Shown: positions 53,376 to 62,984, counted from the stretch's first letter. The stretch is 64,000 nucleotides of DNA from JBJGXI01 sp045635475 (GCF_045635475.1 NZ_JBJGXI010000030.1:1-64000); one strand, 5' to 3'. The notes: generated by a model from the letters alone, not told the origin. A program made the numbers and translations.

Positions 53376-54236
53376 ATGGCAAAAAAACGTGCTTTTTATA
53401 TCATGACTATACCTGCCATGTTATTATTCTTTTTATTTCAAACGTATCCAACATTACAGGGCATCTTTTATAGTTTTACAAATTGGAAGGGTTATGGAGA
53501 TTGGAATTTTGTAGGCTTCGATAACTTTTTGCGATTTTTTCGAGATGATCGAACACAACATGCTTACTTATTTACTTTTGGCTATTCTATTCTTTCTACG
53601 ATTCTTGTAAATATTATTAGTTTAGTTGTTGCTTTAGGCTTAAATGCCAAAGTTAAATTTCAGAAAACATTACGAGGTATTTATTTTCTACCAAATATAT
53701 TAAGTGTGTTAATTATTGGGTTTATTTTCGGATTCATTTTTTCTTATGTACTACCAGAGATTGGTGCTAGCTTGAACATTGGAATCTTGCAGAAAAATAT
53801 TTTAGGAAATCCAGATTTAGCGTGGATTGGTATTGTTGTTGTAGCTGTCTGGCAGGCAGTGGCGTTTAATACAATTTTATATTTAGCAGGATTACAAACG
53901 ATTCCTACTGAGTTATATGAAGCAGCAAAAATTGACGGAGCTTCTTCATGGAAAGAATTTTGGAAAATAACCTTTCCTCTAATATCACCATTTTTTACAA
54001 TTAACGTGGTTGTCGCAATGAGAGAATTTCTTATGGCGTTTGATCATATTGTTGCCCTTACCAATGGTGGTCCGGGAACAACAACGGAATCTATCTCGTT
54101 ATTAATTTACCGGGGTGCATTCCAGGATGGAGATTTTGCCTATCAATCAGCCAATGCGGTTATTTACCTAATTGCGATTGTATTTATTTCAGTCGTGCAG
54201 ATTTACTTTCTGCAGAAAAGGGAGGTTGAGCTATAG
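53376..54236 (+). CDS. ABC transporter permease, first subunit (MalF/UgpA-like)
   Basis: A 286-residue permease with six transmembrane helices and the ATPase-contact EAA loop at about 190-210 (ELYEAAKIDGASSWKEFWKI). The segment MREFLMAFDHIVALTNGGPGTTTESI is typical of the UgpA/MalF-type subunit. ATG 53376 follows GAAGGAG; an upstream TTG at 53358 would sit in that site. Its stop overlaps the start of the second permease by one base. No ATPase gene is present; a shared MsmX-type ATPase elsewhere in the genome is likely. Confidence 0.9.
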   Translation: MAKKRAFYIMTIPAMLLFFLFQTYPTLQGIFYSFTNWKGYGDWNFVGFDNFLRFFRDDRTQHAYLFTFGYSILSTILVNIISLVVALGLNAKVKFQKTLRGIYFLPNILSVLIIGFIFGFIFSYVLPEIGASLNIGILQKNILGNPDLAWIGIVVVAVWQAVAFNTILYLAGLQTIPTELYEAAKIDGASSWKEFWKITFPLISPFFTINVVVAMREFLMAFDHIVALTNGGPGTTTESISLLIYRGAFQDGDFAYQSANAVIYLIAIVFISVVQIYFLQKREVEL

Positions 54237-55057
54237 TGAATTCAAAAAAAACCAATTGGACACTAACACTGTTACTGTGTTTAGGCGCACTTACCATTAT
54301 CTTTCCACTATACTTAACGATAACCATTGCAGTAAAGTCACCTGTTGAAATGGCTCAATCAATCTGGTCAATACCAACTACCATTCACTGGGAAAACTTT
54401 ACGAAAGCAATTGAAATGACCAATTTTTTTAACGCATTTAAAAATAGTGCAACCGTGACGGTTTTCGCTGTGTCATTAACGATTTTGACAAATTCTATGG
54501 TAGCATATGCAATTGCTCGAAACATGCACTTGCGATTTTTTAAATTTTTATATTACTACTTTGTAAGTGCATTATTCATTCCGTTTCCAATTCTTATGTT
54601 GCCATTAGTTAAGCAAATGAGTAGCTGGGGACTAGATAATATTGTTGGTCTAATCTTCTTATATGTCGTATTTGGCTTAGCATTTAACGTTTTCTTATAC
54701 GTTGGTTATATTAAATCAATTCCAAGAGAATTGGAAGAAGCGGCAATAATGGACGGAGCGGGCACATGGAAGATTTTTTGGAAGGTGATTTTCCCACTTC
54801 TTTCGCCAATGAATGCAACAATAGCTATTCTTACTTGTTTAAAAGCATGGAACGATTTCCTGTTGCCATTAATCATTTTGGTCGATAAGGATGACGCGAC
54901 CTTACCATTAGTGCAATACGTTTTCCAATCAGAGTTTAGCGCAAATTTTAATTTAGCATTTGCTTCCTATTTATTAGCGCTATTACCGATGGTTATTGTT
55001 TATTTATTTGCGCAAAATTGGATAATTGGTGGTTTAACGCGTGGTGCCGTTAAATAA
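54236..55057 (+). CDS. ABC transporter permease, second subunit (MalG/UgpE-like)
   Basis: A 273-residue permease with six transmembrane helices. The EAA loop is ELEEAAIMDGAGTWKIFWKV, and the conserved end WNDFLLPLIILVDKDDATLPL and NWIIGGLTRGAVK match the MalG/UgpE class. The GTG start at 54236 overlaps the previous stop (TAGTG), which indicates translational coupling. It completes the importer together with the lipoprotein and the first permease. Confidence 0.9.
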   Translation: MNSKKTNWTLTLLLCLGALTIIFPLYLTITIAVKSPVEMAQSIWSIPTTIHWENFTKAIEMTNFFNAFKNSATVTVFAVSLTILTNSMVAYAIARNMHLRFFKFLYYYFVSALFIPFPILMLPLVKQMSSWGLDNIVGLIFLYVVFGLAFNVFLYVGYIKSIPRELEEAAIMDGAGTWKIFWKVIFPLLSPMNATIAILTCLKAWNDFLLPLIILVDKDDATLPLVQYVFQSEFSANFNLAFASYLLALLPMVIVYLFAQNWIIGGLTRGAVK

Positions 55058-55124
55058 AGATATAAAATTAGGAAAAAGATGATACGATAACTAAAGCATA
55101 TCTGGGGGATAAGGGGAAAAGGCT

Positions 55125-55815
55125 ATAACAATAGTAATCAAACAATCCGTGGGACATATTGGAGAAAAATTGCATGCTTTTCCTGAAACACAACAAATGG
55201 TAATAAATGTGATTGATAGCCAATCAATTCATATTGTAATAGATGATCAACCATTCTCATTGTTTGAAGGGGAATTAATCAACTTTGAAAGATATCTTCA
55301 CCTTGACAAAGGTTTTCCGAGGGAATTATCCACTGGAGATTACCAAACGGTAAAGAAACTAAGCTTCATTATAAACGGGTGGTTTCGTTTGTGCTTAAAG
55401 TTGTTTGCTGTTGATGTTGCGATTACTCCAGTTAGTGATATTAGACTAATTAAAATAGTTTCTAAAGTAAATGGCGATGTAGCTAATTTAGCGGATAGAG
55501 ATGATCCTAAAGTCGCTTCGGAAAAATTGTCATTGTTACGTGTAGCTGAAATCGCTAATCAAAATGGCTACAGAATTGTTAAAAATTGTACCCGCAACTA
55601 ATCTAGAGGTAGCGTGCATTTCTTCAACCTTTGTTAGTGCAAATAGTTATTGTTATGCGCATAAAATTGATGATACTGTTGTAACTGATATTTACTTTTA
55701 TGATGGAGCAAAACCTGTGCATTTTACAAAATATAATATATACGCAGATATGTTAAGGCATGGTAGTGAAATTGTAAAATGTGGACTAAACATGCAGAAG
55801 CAAATAACAGAATGA
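55125..55815 (+). pseudogene. Frameshifted gene of unknown function
   Basis: Two overlapping frames, 55149-55601 and 55564-55815, join into one plausible protein of about 229 residues if one A is removed from the AAAAA run at 55581-55585; the joined sequence then reads NGYRIVKIVPATNLEVAC. In addition, the natural start seems lost: an ATA at 55125 stands where a ribosome site (AAGGGGAAAAGG) would place the initiator, giving (M)TIVIKQSVGHIGEKLH. The GTG at 55149 is a weak substitute. No domain is recognised. The last part contains DDTVVTDIYFYDGAKPVHF. It may be a decaying gene or a sequencing error. Confidence 0.45.
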
Positions 55816-56498
55816 ACTTTTGAGAATTTACTCATTTCTCAGAAGGAAGGCTGCTGAGTGTTCAGATGGGTAGGCATACTGTCACATAGTGGAGAAGGCT
55901 AAGCAATAAGAAACAGTGATGAATTGATTTATGTAGAAGAGGGTAAAAAGTAGGTTGTTCCTGGTAAAGGTTGGGGAAGTGAGCGTGGCCACTTCCCGAT
56001 GATTTAAAATAGATGCTAATATTGTGAAAGTAATCTGAAATCATTATTATAGGGGGTTAGTTAACTAATTCAAAACAAATTGTGATGAAGGTGACGATTT
56101 TGATGGTGAAGAAACATAGTATAAATGCAAAAGTCGAAGAAATATAAATGAACTATTCTATAGTTGGTGCACTTAGCAATTGGAATTCCAGTGCGACCAC
56201 ATTTTATGAAAATCTATCGTTTAAATATTTATGCGGCCACTAGGGGCCGTATTTGTTTTAGAAGTTCTATTTTACATAATATAAGGTCCCCTGTGTCTAA
56301 AGTTCTGTTATTAAGGATAAAGATCATCTGTTTCCAGCTTACAACTTAAAAACTCTTGGCAGTTAGCGATGAGAAATTACAGCTACTCAAAAAACTTCCT
56401 TATAATAATGTGTTTCAAATCCCGTATTTCTCTGTGTCTCCATAATTATGGTAAAATCAACCTATACCCTCAAACCGAATGGAGATGCTCATTTACAT
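55816..56498. other. Intergenic region upstream of selD
   Basis: About 680 bases, AT-rich, with short palindromes (for example GGCCACTTCCC around 55987) but no supported gene, RNA or clear promoter. The selD promoter must lie in its last part. Confidence 0.35.
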
Positions 56499-57542
56499 AT
56501 GTCAAATTCAATTAAATTAACGTCATTATCTTCAAAAGGTGGATGCGGTTGTAAAATAGGTCCAGCTGATTTAACAGAAGTGCTGCGTTCCCTTCCAACT
56601 CCTGTCGCCAATCCAAACTTGCTTGTTGGCCATGATACTAGTGATGATGCAGGTGTTTATAAGTTGAATGATACAACCGCAATTGTGCAGACTGTTGATT
56701 TTTTCACTCCAATTGTTGATGACCCTTATAACTTTGGGCAAATTGCTGCGGCGAATGCCATCAGTGATGTGTATGCGATGGGTGGAAAGCCGATCACGGC
56801 ACTTAATATTGTCGCTTTTCCTATCACAACCTTGGAGAAGGCGATCCTGGCAGACATTTTACGTGGTGCTGGGGACAAACTTGCAGAAGCTGGTGTCACA
56901 CTGGTTGGTGGGCATTCAATTGATGACAAAGAGCCGAAGTTTGGGCTCGCGGTTACCGGAACTGTCCATCCCGATAAAATCAGAACAAACGCAGGAGCAC
57001 AGCCTGGTGATAAACTTATTTTGACGAAGCCGATTGGTGTCGGAATTTTAACAACATCGATCAAAAAGGAATTGCTTGATGAAGCAGAAATTACAAGGGT
57101 AACAAACGTGATGGCAACCTTGAATAAAATAGCGGCTGAAACAATGGAAACCTACGATATTCATGCATGTACGGATGTTACTGGATTTGGGTTGCTTGGT
57201 CATGCTACAGAGATGGCTAAAGGAAGCAGTGTCGGTATAACGATTAACTATAGTAAAGTGCCAGTTTTACCACGTGTGAAGGAGCTTGCGGAATCCGGGT
57301 CTGTACCTGGTGGAACGAAAAATAACTTCGCACATGTAAAGGATTCTGTGACATTTGCTGCGAGCATGGATCAAATGGATCAGTGGATCTTATGTGATGC
57401 GGTTACTTCTGGTGGACTGTTGATTGCTGTTGCTGAACAGGAGGCAGATGCACTTGTGAAGGAAATGCAAGCAAATGGCGTCGATGCTAAAATGATTGGT
57501 GTGGTAACCGAACAAAATCGAGGACAAATCATCGTAAAATAG
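56499..57542 (+). CDS. selD: Selenide, water dikinase
   Basis: A 347-residue SelD, which makes selenophosphate from selenide and ATP. The N-terminal active site is SKGGCGCKIGPADL with Cys16, Cys18 and Lys19, so this is the cysteine form and not a selenoprotein. The ATP- and metal-binding segments follow: GHDTSDDAGVYKL, VDFFTPIVDDPYNFGQIAAANA, VGGHSIDDKEPKFGLAVTG, and DVTGFGLLGHATEMA. The start at ATG 56499 agrees with the family; an upstream ATG at 56448 would add 17 residues and neither has an ideal ribosome site. mnmH follows 12 bases after the stop and would be the consumer of the product. Confidence 0.93.
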   Translation: MSNSIKLTSLSSKGGCGCKIGPADLTEVLRSLPTPVANPNLLVGHDTSDDAGVYKLNDTTAIVQTVDFFTPIVDDPYNFGQIAAANAISDVYAMGGKPITALNIVAFPITTLEKAILADILRGAGDKLAEAGVTLVGGHSIDDKEPKFGLAVTGTVHPDKIRTNAGAQPGDKLILTKPIGVGILTTSIKKELLDEAEITRVTNVMATLNKIAAETMETYDIHACTDVTGFGLLGHATEMAKGSSVGITINYSKVPVLPRVKELAESGSVPGGTKNNFAHVKDSVTFAASMDQMDQWILCDAVTSGGLLIAVAEQEADALVKEMQANGVDAKMIGVVTEQNRGQIIVK

Positions 57543-57554
57543 GAAGTGAAGCTT

Positions 57555-58595
57555 ATGTTCCAAGATATAGCCCTACAAACACTGTTTCAGCTAAAAAAAG
57601 AAGAAGACCATACATTAATTGATGTACGTTCTCCAAAAGAATTTATGGAAACAACAATTCCGGGGAGTATCAATATCCCGGTGTTTAACGATGGGGAGCG
57701 AGCAGAGATTGGTACACTTTATAAACAACAAGGTCCAGAAGTGGCAAAAGAACGCGGGCTAGAAATCTTTTCGGCAAAGTTACCTGATTTTATCGCCGAA
57801 TGCAGGCAAATCGATACTCCGCTGACTGTATTCTGTTGGCGTGGTGGCATGCGTAGTAAAACTGCAGCGACTGTACTTGATTTAATGGGGATGCATGTAA
57901 ACCGTTTAAATGGTGGAATTCGGTCCTATCGCGAATGGGTCGTTATTACACTGGAAAAGCAAGCATTTAATCCACAGCTGATCGTTATAAACGGCTACAC
58001 AGGTGCCGGAAAAACGATGATTTTACAAGCACTCACGAAGCGGCATTACCCTGTAATCGATTTAGAAGGAATGGCCCAGCATCGTGGCTCGATCTTTGGT
58101 CAAATCGGTATCATCCCAAGTAACCAGAAAAATTTCGAATCCCAGCTTGTTCAAAAGTTGATTCAGTATCAAGATGAGCCATATGTGTTTATCGAAGGTG
58201 AGAGCAAACGTATTGGAAGAGCGACTGTACCAGATTTCCTATTTGATAAAAAGGAAAATAGCACGCAGATTTTCGTGGATATCCCATTGGAAGTTCGCGT
58301 CGAGAATATTCTTGAGGAGTATCAGCCGTGGGAACATTCAAAGGAGTTTATTGATGCTTTCCAAATTATTAAGAAGCGGATTCATACACCTGTGGCGAAG
58401 GAAGTTGAACTTGATCTTCGGTCAGGGAGCTATCGTCATGCAGTGGAATTATTACTAACCTACTATTACGATCCGAAGTACAATCACAGTACTAGTTTTC
58501 CAGATGAGAAAAAGCTACATATTCAAGCAGAGACGATAGCAGATGCTGTGGATAAAATAGAACAGTTGGTGCAGAACTCTGTAGTAGATAAGTAG
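57555..58595 (+). CDS. mnmH: tRNA 2-selenouridine synthase
   Basis: A 346-residue MnmH (SelU/YbbB). An N-terminal rhodanese domain (about 1-125: LIDVRSPKEFMETTIPGSIN) has the active Cys in TVFCWRGGMRSK (about 94). It is followed by a P-loop domain (about 135-346) starting INGYTGAGKTMIL. The enzyme replaces sulphur by selenium in the wobble 2-thiouridine of certain tRNAs, using selenophosphate from SelD. ATG 57555 has AGGAAG at 57541-57546 as ribosome site, which overlaps the selD stop; the GTG at 57546 is less likely. The pair suggests selenium is used here for tRNA, since no selA or selB is in the window. Confidence 0.92.
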   Translation: MFQDIALQTLFQLKKEEDHTLIDVRSPKEFMETTIPGSINIPVFNDGERAEIGTLYKQQGPEVAKERGLEIFSAKLPDFIAECRQIDTPLTVFCWRGGMRSKTAATVLDLMGMHVNRLNGGIRSYREWVVITLEKQAFNPQLIVINGYTGAGKTMILQALTKRHYPVIDLEGMAQHRGSIFGQIGIIPSNQKNFESQLVQKLIQYQDEPYVFIEGESKRIGRATVPDFLFDKKENSTQIFVDIPLEVRVENILEEYQPWEHSKEFIDAFQIIKKRIHTPVAKEVELDLRSGSYRHAVELLLTYYYDPKYNHSTSFPDEKKLHIQAETIADAVDKIEQLVQNSVVDK

Positions 58596-58750
58596 GCTAA
58601 TTTGTCCAAGAGAACACTAGAGAAGATCTAAGTCTTCCTTGGATTTAAATTGTGTAATCACCAAGCTACATTTTTAAAGCAGAATAGTTTGTTCGTGTTT
58701 AATTGGAAAAGAAATTCATTGTCCTTCTACGAGAAAAAGAGAGTGACCTT

Positions 58751-60112
58751 ATGTTTTATTACATAGAAAGAGTTCTTATTTTAAGTTTAGGAATTATATT
58801 CGTTATCCAGCAACTAACGGGCTGGGCCTGGTTGAGTACATTACTCAGCCTTTTTGTTCTTGCCAATCTTTTCGTACACTTGCCGAGGATTCGTGGAACT
58901 GTTCAAGTGCTTTCCATAACATTTCTTGTCATCGGAATTGCGATAATGTTTTATCAACAAGCATCTATACAGGAATGGGAGGAAGCAGCCACACTTAATA
59001 CAACGTTAATCACATTATTTGTGTTTGCACCGTTATTCGGGATTCCAGTTCGATCGCCTGTGTATGTTTCAGCTTTAAAGCAGTTTTATCAAAAGTCGAT
59101 AAAAGGTGGCGTTTCTTTCTTCGTCGCAAGCCAATTGTTGACGAACATTTTGGCTGTATTTCTGAATGTTGGATCGATTTCAATTGTCCATCATTTAGTA
59201 TCGATTCATAAAAGTTCTCGGTCTTGGCAAATCGTGACTACTGCACTAACGAGAGGATTTGCTTCTGCTATATTGTGGTCGCCATATTTTGCAGCTATGG
59301 CGTTATTATCAAGTGCATTGGACATTAAATGGGTCGAGCTCTTACCATATTTACTTGGTTTTTGTGTCATCTATATTTTTATAAGTCTAGTAATGGATTT
59401 GCCGTTGCTTCGAATTGAAGTGGAGGTTGGAGATAGATTAGATAATAGTGAACGGGTAGTATTTGTGGAAGGTAGCACAATTAAACGGTTATATTCTCTT
59501 GTCGGCTACTTGGTTTTCGCAATGGTGCTCATCCTTAGTTTAGAGAGAATCGTTAAGATGCCGATGGTTCTGATTGTTTCTCTCACGGCTGTGGTGTACC
59601 CACTGGTTTGGTGTATTTCCACTAGGTCTTGGTTTCTGTATAAACAAGGTATCAAAGATCATATCACTAGAAATCTACCTTCTTTGAAAAAAGAGATTAC
59701 TTTATTCTTAACGGCTGGTTTCTTTAGTGGTGCGATGGCACAAACAAATCTAGGTATGTGGATTCCCGATTTGTTATCGGTATTTCCGGTCCCAATCGCA
59801 TTAGGCTTTACACTAACATCGCTACTATTAATTGTATTAACGTCGTCGATAGGTGCTCACCCAATAATTCTTATATCAATCCTGGTCACGACCGTAAATC
59901 CATCAAGTGTAGAGATAACACCAGAGTATTTTGCAATTCTGCTTCTGGGGAGTTGGAGTATTTCTAATATCATTTCACCTGCTTCTGCCGTCAATAATTT
60001 ACTAGCAAACTTCGTTGGAAAAGATGTGTTCCAAATTGCTAGATTGAACTATAAGTTTAGTGCAGTGCTGTTAATGGTGCTGCCGATTTATTTGTATATT
60101 ATTGTGCTGTAA
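58751..60112 (+). CDS. Polytopic membrane protein, transporter-like
   Basis: A 453-residue protein with about eleven or twelve hydrophobic helices. The two halves look similar, each with a hairpin-like polar turn (VASQLLTNILAVFLNVGSIS and SSIGAHPIILISILVTT), recalling ion-transporter-superfamily carriers, and the segment SWSISNIISPASAVNNLLA resembles their second substrate-site motif. I cannot assign a substrate. The true start is probably ATG 58751; a frame from TTG 58703 is open but has no ribosome site. It follows selD-mnmH in the same direction with a 155-base gap, so a link to selenium or sulphur supply is possible but unproven. Confidence 0.7.
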   Translation: MFYYIERVLILSLGIIFVIQQLTGWAWLSTLLSLFVLANLFVHLPRIRGTVQVLSITFLVIGIAIMFYQQASIQEWEEAATLNTTLITLFVFAPLFGIPVRSPVYVSALKQFYQKSIKGGVSFFVASQLLTNILAVFLNVGSISIVHHLVSIHKSSRSWQIVTTALTRGFASAILWSPYFAAMALLSSALDIKWVELLPYLLGFCVIYIFISLVMDLPLLRIEVEVGDRLDNSERVVFVEGSTIKRLYSLVGYLVFAMVLILSLERIVKMPMVLIVSLTAVVYPLVWCISTRSWFLYKQGIKDHITRNLPSLKKEITLFLTAGFFSGAMAQTNLGMWIPDLLSVFPVPIALGFTLTSLLLIVLTSSIGAHPIILISILVTTVNPSSVEITPEYFAILLLGSWSISNIISPASAVNNLLANFVGKDVFQIARLNYKFSAVLLMVLPIYLYIIVL

Positions 60113-60317
60113 TCGAAATGTATATTTGTCATAAGAAGGAATGCAGAGTTTTGCTTTCCAGATATAAATGAAGTGAAGATAAAAGTGTTAGAACCGTGTT
60201 TGTACTTATGGATTTTTATTATTTTCCCTGCATTCTCCTATAGGTGTCAGGAAATAAACATGATAGTATAGTAGCATCTTAGTTTGTCAGAAAATCCTTT
60301 TAAGGTGGTGAGTAGTT

Positions 60318-62522
60318 TTGGGGCATTATTTAGGGAATATCTTACTTTGGTTTTTTAACCGACTATCGCGAATTCCAGATAGAGATCGAAGCTATGTAGT
60401 TTATCTTATGTCTGCGTTTTTGATGGCCACCATGGTTGCCTCCGCCTTACATGCGCTTGGAAATCCGACGGGGTCTACTTTGCTTATCCAAGTTACGGAT
60501 ATTGGAAAGGCTTTAGCGGTGAATTGCTTTTGGTTTGTTGTCTGGACAACTGGGATAAGCGCGTTATTATCTCTTATATATATACCTGTTCCTCGTCTTT
60601 TTTTGGCGAGTTTCGGTTATTGCATCTATGCTAGTGTAAAAATTTTACTTGATGATAGTTCTGGAACACTATTTTCATATGTTATGGGGGCCATCTACAG
60701 TATTGCTGCTTTGTGTGTCGGGTTATTTTTGATTGGGCTTTTTCACAAAGGTATGAATCAGCGTGTGAGGGTATTGATTACAATGCTATCCGCTGCCTAT
60801 ATGTTCTCCTTTATGTATGTGTTTTTTGATTATACGGAAAATAAAAGTGATCAGCTAGCTGTTGCTGCCGATGATACGGCTCCAATTACGGAAGAAAATC
60901 CTGCGCAAAAAGGATCATATGCATATGATTTTATGAGCTATGGTAGTGGAACTGATTTGCAACGTGAAGAATTTGGCGAGGATGTTGATTTAATTACGCA
61001 TCCGGTAGATGCATCTAGTTTCATTACGAAATGGAGCGAAAAAAGGGAAAAGTTTTGGGGATTTGATGCTTCTAAGCTACCAGTAAACGGAAGAGCGTGG
61101 GTCCCAGATGGGGAAGGGCCGTTTCCGGTAATTCTTATGGTGCATGGTAATCATACGATGGAGTACTTTTCGACGAGTGGATACGATTATTTAGGAGAGC
61201 TACTCGCTAGTCGTGGATTTATTGCAATTTCGGTAGACGAGGATTTTATCAATTATTCCAATGTTTCAGGAAGCCCTAATGATAATTACCGCTTGCGTGC
61301 GTGGATGATGCTACAACATGTTGTGCAGCTACAGAGCATGAATCAAACCCCTGGAAATACTTTTTATCAAAAAATAGATTTTGACCAGGTTGCGTTTCTT
61401 GGCCATTCCCGTGGAGGTCAAGCCGCTGCAATGGCTGCTGATTACGAAACGTTCTTTGATGATGCTAAATTGCTTGAAAGCTTAGACTCTATTGAGGTTA
61501 AAGCGGTCGCTGCTCTTGCACCAACAGATATAAAAGTGGATAAAAAACGAGCAAACCTGAGAAACATATCTTATCTTCTGCTACACGGGGCACGTGATGG
61601 AGATTTGAATGATTTCCGTGGGGAACGGCAGTTTTATCGTACAACGTTTGATGAGGATGACAAAGGGTTTAAGGCTTCCCTTTATATTGCTGATGCCAAC
61701 CATAGCCAGTTCAATACAGAATGGGGTCGTACGGATGCCAGTGTACCAAAGGGGCTATTTCTAAATCGCAGGCAGCTGATGAATCCAGAAGATCAACGTC
61801 AAATTGCGAAAGTATATATTTCTGCTTTTTTTGAAAAGGTGTTTCATGAAAATGCGTCCTATCAAAAACTATTCCGCGATTATCGGTATGGACAAAATTG
61901 GCTTCCGGATACTACTCTAGTAAGCAAATACGAGAATGCTAGTTATATGCCAATCGTTGAGTTTGAGCAGGGAGATGACAATGGGGAATTTTCAGGTGGA
62001 GTTACCTCGAATGCAGATGGTTTTACAACTTGGGAAGTAATCACACCAAAAGACCGGCATGATCATAATCGTCTCAAAGATGCTGTGCTGCTTGAATGGG
62101 AAGAGCCTGCTGTCTACACAATTAATATTCCAAATGACTATCTGCGTACCAGGTCGTCGGAAAAGCCGCAGAGCCTTGTGGTAACAATGGCAAATAATAA
62201 AGAGGAAAGTATTCCTGAGATTCAGATAGAGCTTAAGACGACCGCCGGAGTTTCTGTACAACTACCATTAGATGAATTTATGCCAGTCCCACCGGTGATC
62301 ACAACGGACTACACACCGTTCGGTTTATTTGATGATCTGTTTCGAGATGGAAAATACGAAAAAGCGTGGGAGCCAGTTTTTCAAACCTTTGAGATTCCGC
62401 TTGAATCATTCGAAAAGGTGGATCGTGAATTTGATGTGGAAGAATTAAATAAGATAACCTTACATTTTGAAGCCGGGCCTAGAAAGGTAATGGTAGAGGG
62501 TGTTGGGGGTAGTTCTTATTAG
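60318..62522 (+). CDS. Membrane-tethered alpha/beta hydrolase
   Basis: A 734-residue protein with five N-terminal transmembrane helices (about 28-175) and a large alpha/beta-hydrolase domain (about 230-520). Catalytic features are the oxyanion segment VILMVHGNHTMEYF, the nucleophile Ser in FLGHSRGGQAAAM, Asp in LLHGARDGDLNDF and His in DANHSQFN. The C-terminal 200 residues are beta-rich and have no known motif. The layout resembles large secreted or membrane-bound esterases of the PAF-acetylhydrolase/chlorophyllase-like group. The substrate is unknown. The start is TTG 60318 behind AAGGTGGTGAG. It is monocistronic, with a terminator at 62549-62585. Confidence 0.82.
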   Translation: MGHYLGNILLWFFNRLSRIPDRDRSYVVYLMSAFLMATMVASALHALGNPTGSTLLIQVTDIGKALAVNCFWFVVWTTGISALLSLIYIPVPRLFLASFGYCIYASVKILLDDSSGTLFSYVMGAIYSIAALCVGLFLIGLFHKGMNQRVRVLITMLSAAYMFSFMYVFFDYTENKSDQLAVAADDTAPITEENPAQKGSYAYDFMSYGSGTDLQREEFGEDVDLITHPVDASSFITKWSEKREKFWGFDASKLPVNGRAWVPDGEGPFPVILMVHGNHTMEYFSTSGYDYLGELLASRGFIAISVDEDFINYSNVSGSPNDNYRLRAWMMLQHVVQLQSMNQTPGNTFYQKIDFDQVAFLGHSRGGQAAAMAADYETFFDDAKLLESLDSIEVKAVAALAPTDIKVDKKRANLRNISYLLLHGARDGDLNDFRGERQFYRTTFDEDDKGFKASLYIADANHSQFNTEWGRTDASVPKGLFLNRRQLMNPEDQRQIAKVYISAFFEKVFHENASYQKLFRDYRYGQNWLPDTTLVSKYENASYMPIVEFEQGDDNGEFSGGVTSNADGFTTWEVITPKDRHDHNRLKDAVLLEWEEPAVYTINIPNDYLRTRSSEKPQSLVVTMANNKEESIPEIQIELKTTAGVSVQLPLDEFMPVPPVITTDYTPFGLFDDLFRDGKYEKAWEPVFQTFEIPLESFEKVDREFDVEELNKITLHFEAGPRKVMVEGVGGSSY

Positions 62523-62548
62523 AAGGAATGTTATTCATGTTCCAAAGT

Positions 62549-62585
62549 AAAAAGTAACCGTCTATAGGATTGGTTACTTTTTTTG
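62549..62585 (+). terminator. Terminator of the hydrolase gene
   Basis: AAAAAGTAACC and GGTTACTTTTT form an 11-bp stem around a 12-base loop, followed by TT. Confidence 0.75.
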
Positions 62586-62857
62586 TAATCCTAAATTTGA
62601 AGTAGACGAACGGTTAAAAATTGATATAGGACGGCTGTTTAACGCTGTTGTGATTTGATTTTTATTTAATGGAATTTTTAACATGTAGTCAATTTCATCA
62701 TTCTAATTTTTCACCACTCATGGCTACATATAGTTCGTTTATCACATTTCTAAACTGTATGTGTATATTAATGGATGTGTAATCTTCGTTTGTTCTTAAT
62801 AAAGCATTCAATGCATTAATTATTATATAAACGTAAGCATTATGAAGTAAATAAGAG

Positions 62858-62903
62858 AAAAACAGCCATACTGTTCATTATAATGAACGGTATGGCTGTT
62901 TTT
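62858..62903. terminator. Strong bidirectional hairpin
   Basis: A 23-bp almost perfect inverted repeat with essentially no loop: AAAAACAGCCATACTGTTCA plus TTA, answered by TAATGAACGGTATGGCTGTT plus TTT. There is one G-T position. It shields the tasA promoter from upstream transcription. Its centre, GTTCATTATAATGAAC, resembles the SinR-like boxes that follow. Confidence 0.75.
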
Positions 62904-62947
62904 GATGGTTTTCAATCTGAAATCAATGAATTATACTGCAATTATAT

Positions 62948-62984
62948 GTTCTTTATAAAGAACGATATGTTCTAAAAAAAGAAC
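62948..62984. promoter_or_regulatory. Tandem SinR-like operator palindromes
   Basis: GTTCTTTATAAAGAAC (62948-62963) and GTTCTAAAAAAAGAAC (62969-62984) have centres exactly 21 bp apart. They contain three matches to the SinR half site GTTCTYT (two in the first, one on the complement in the second). SinR is the known repressor of the tapA-sipW-tasA biofilm operon, and the next gene is a TasA homologue. Confidence 0.7.

Noticed and set aside
56499..57542. SelD as a selenocysteine-containing protein
   Set aside because: The active-site position is an ordinary Cys codon and the frame has no internal TGA, so no recoding is needed.
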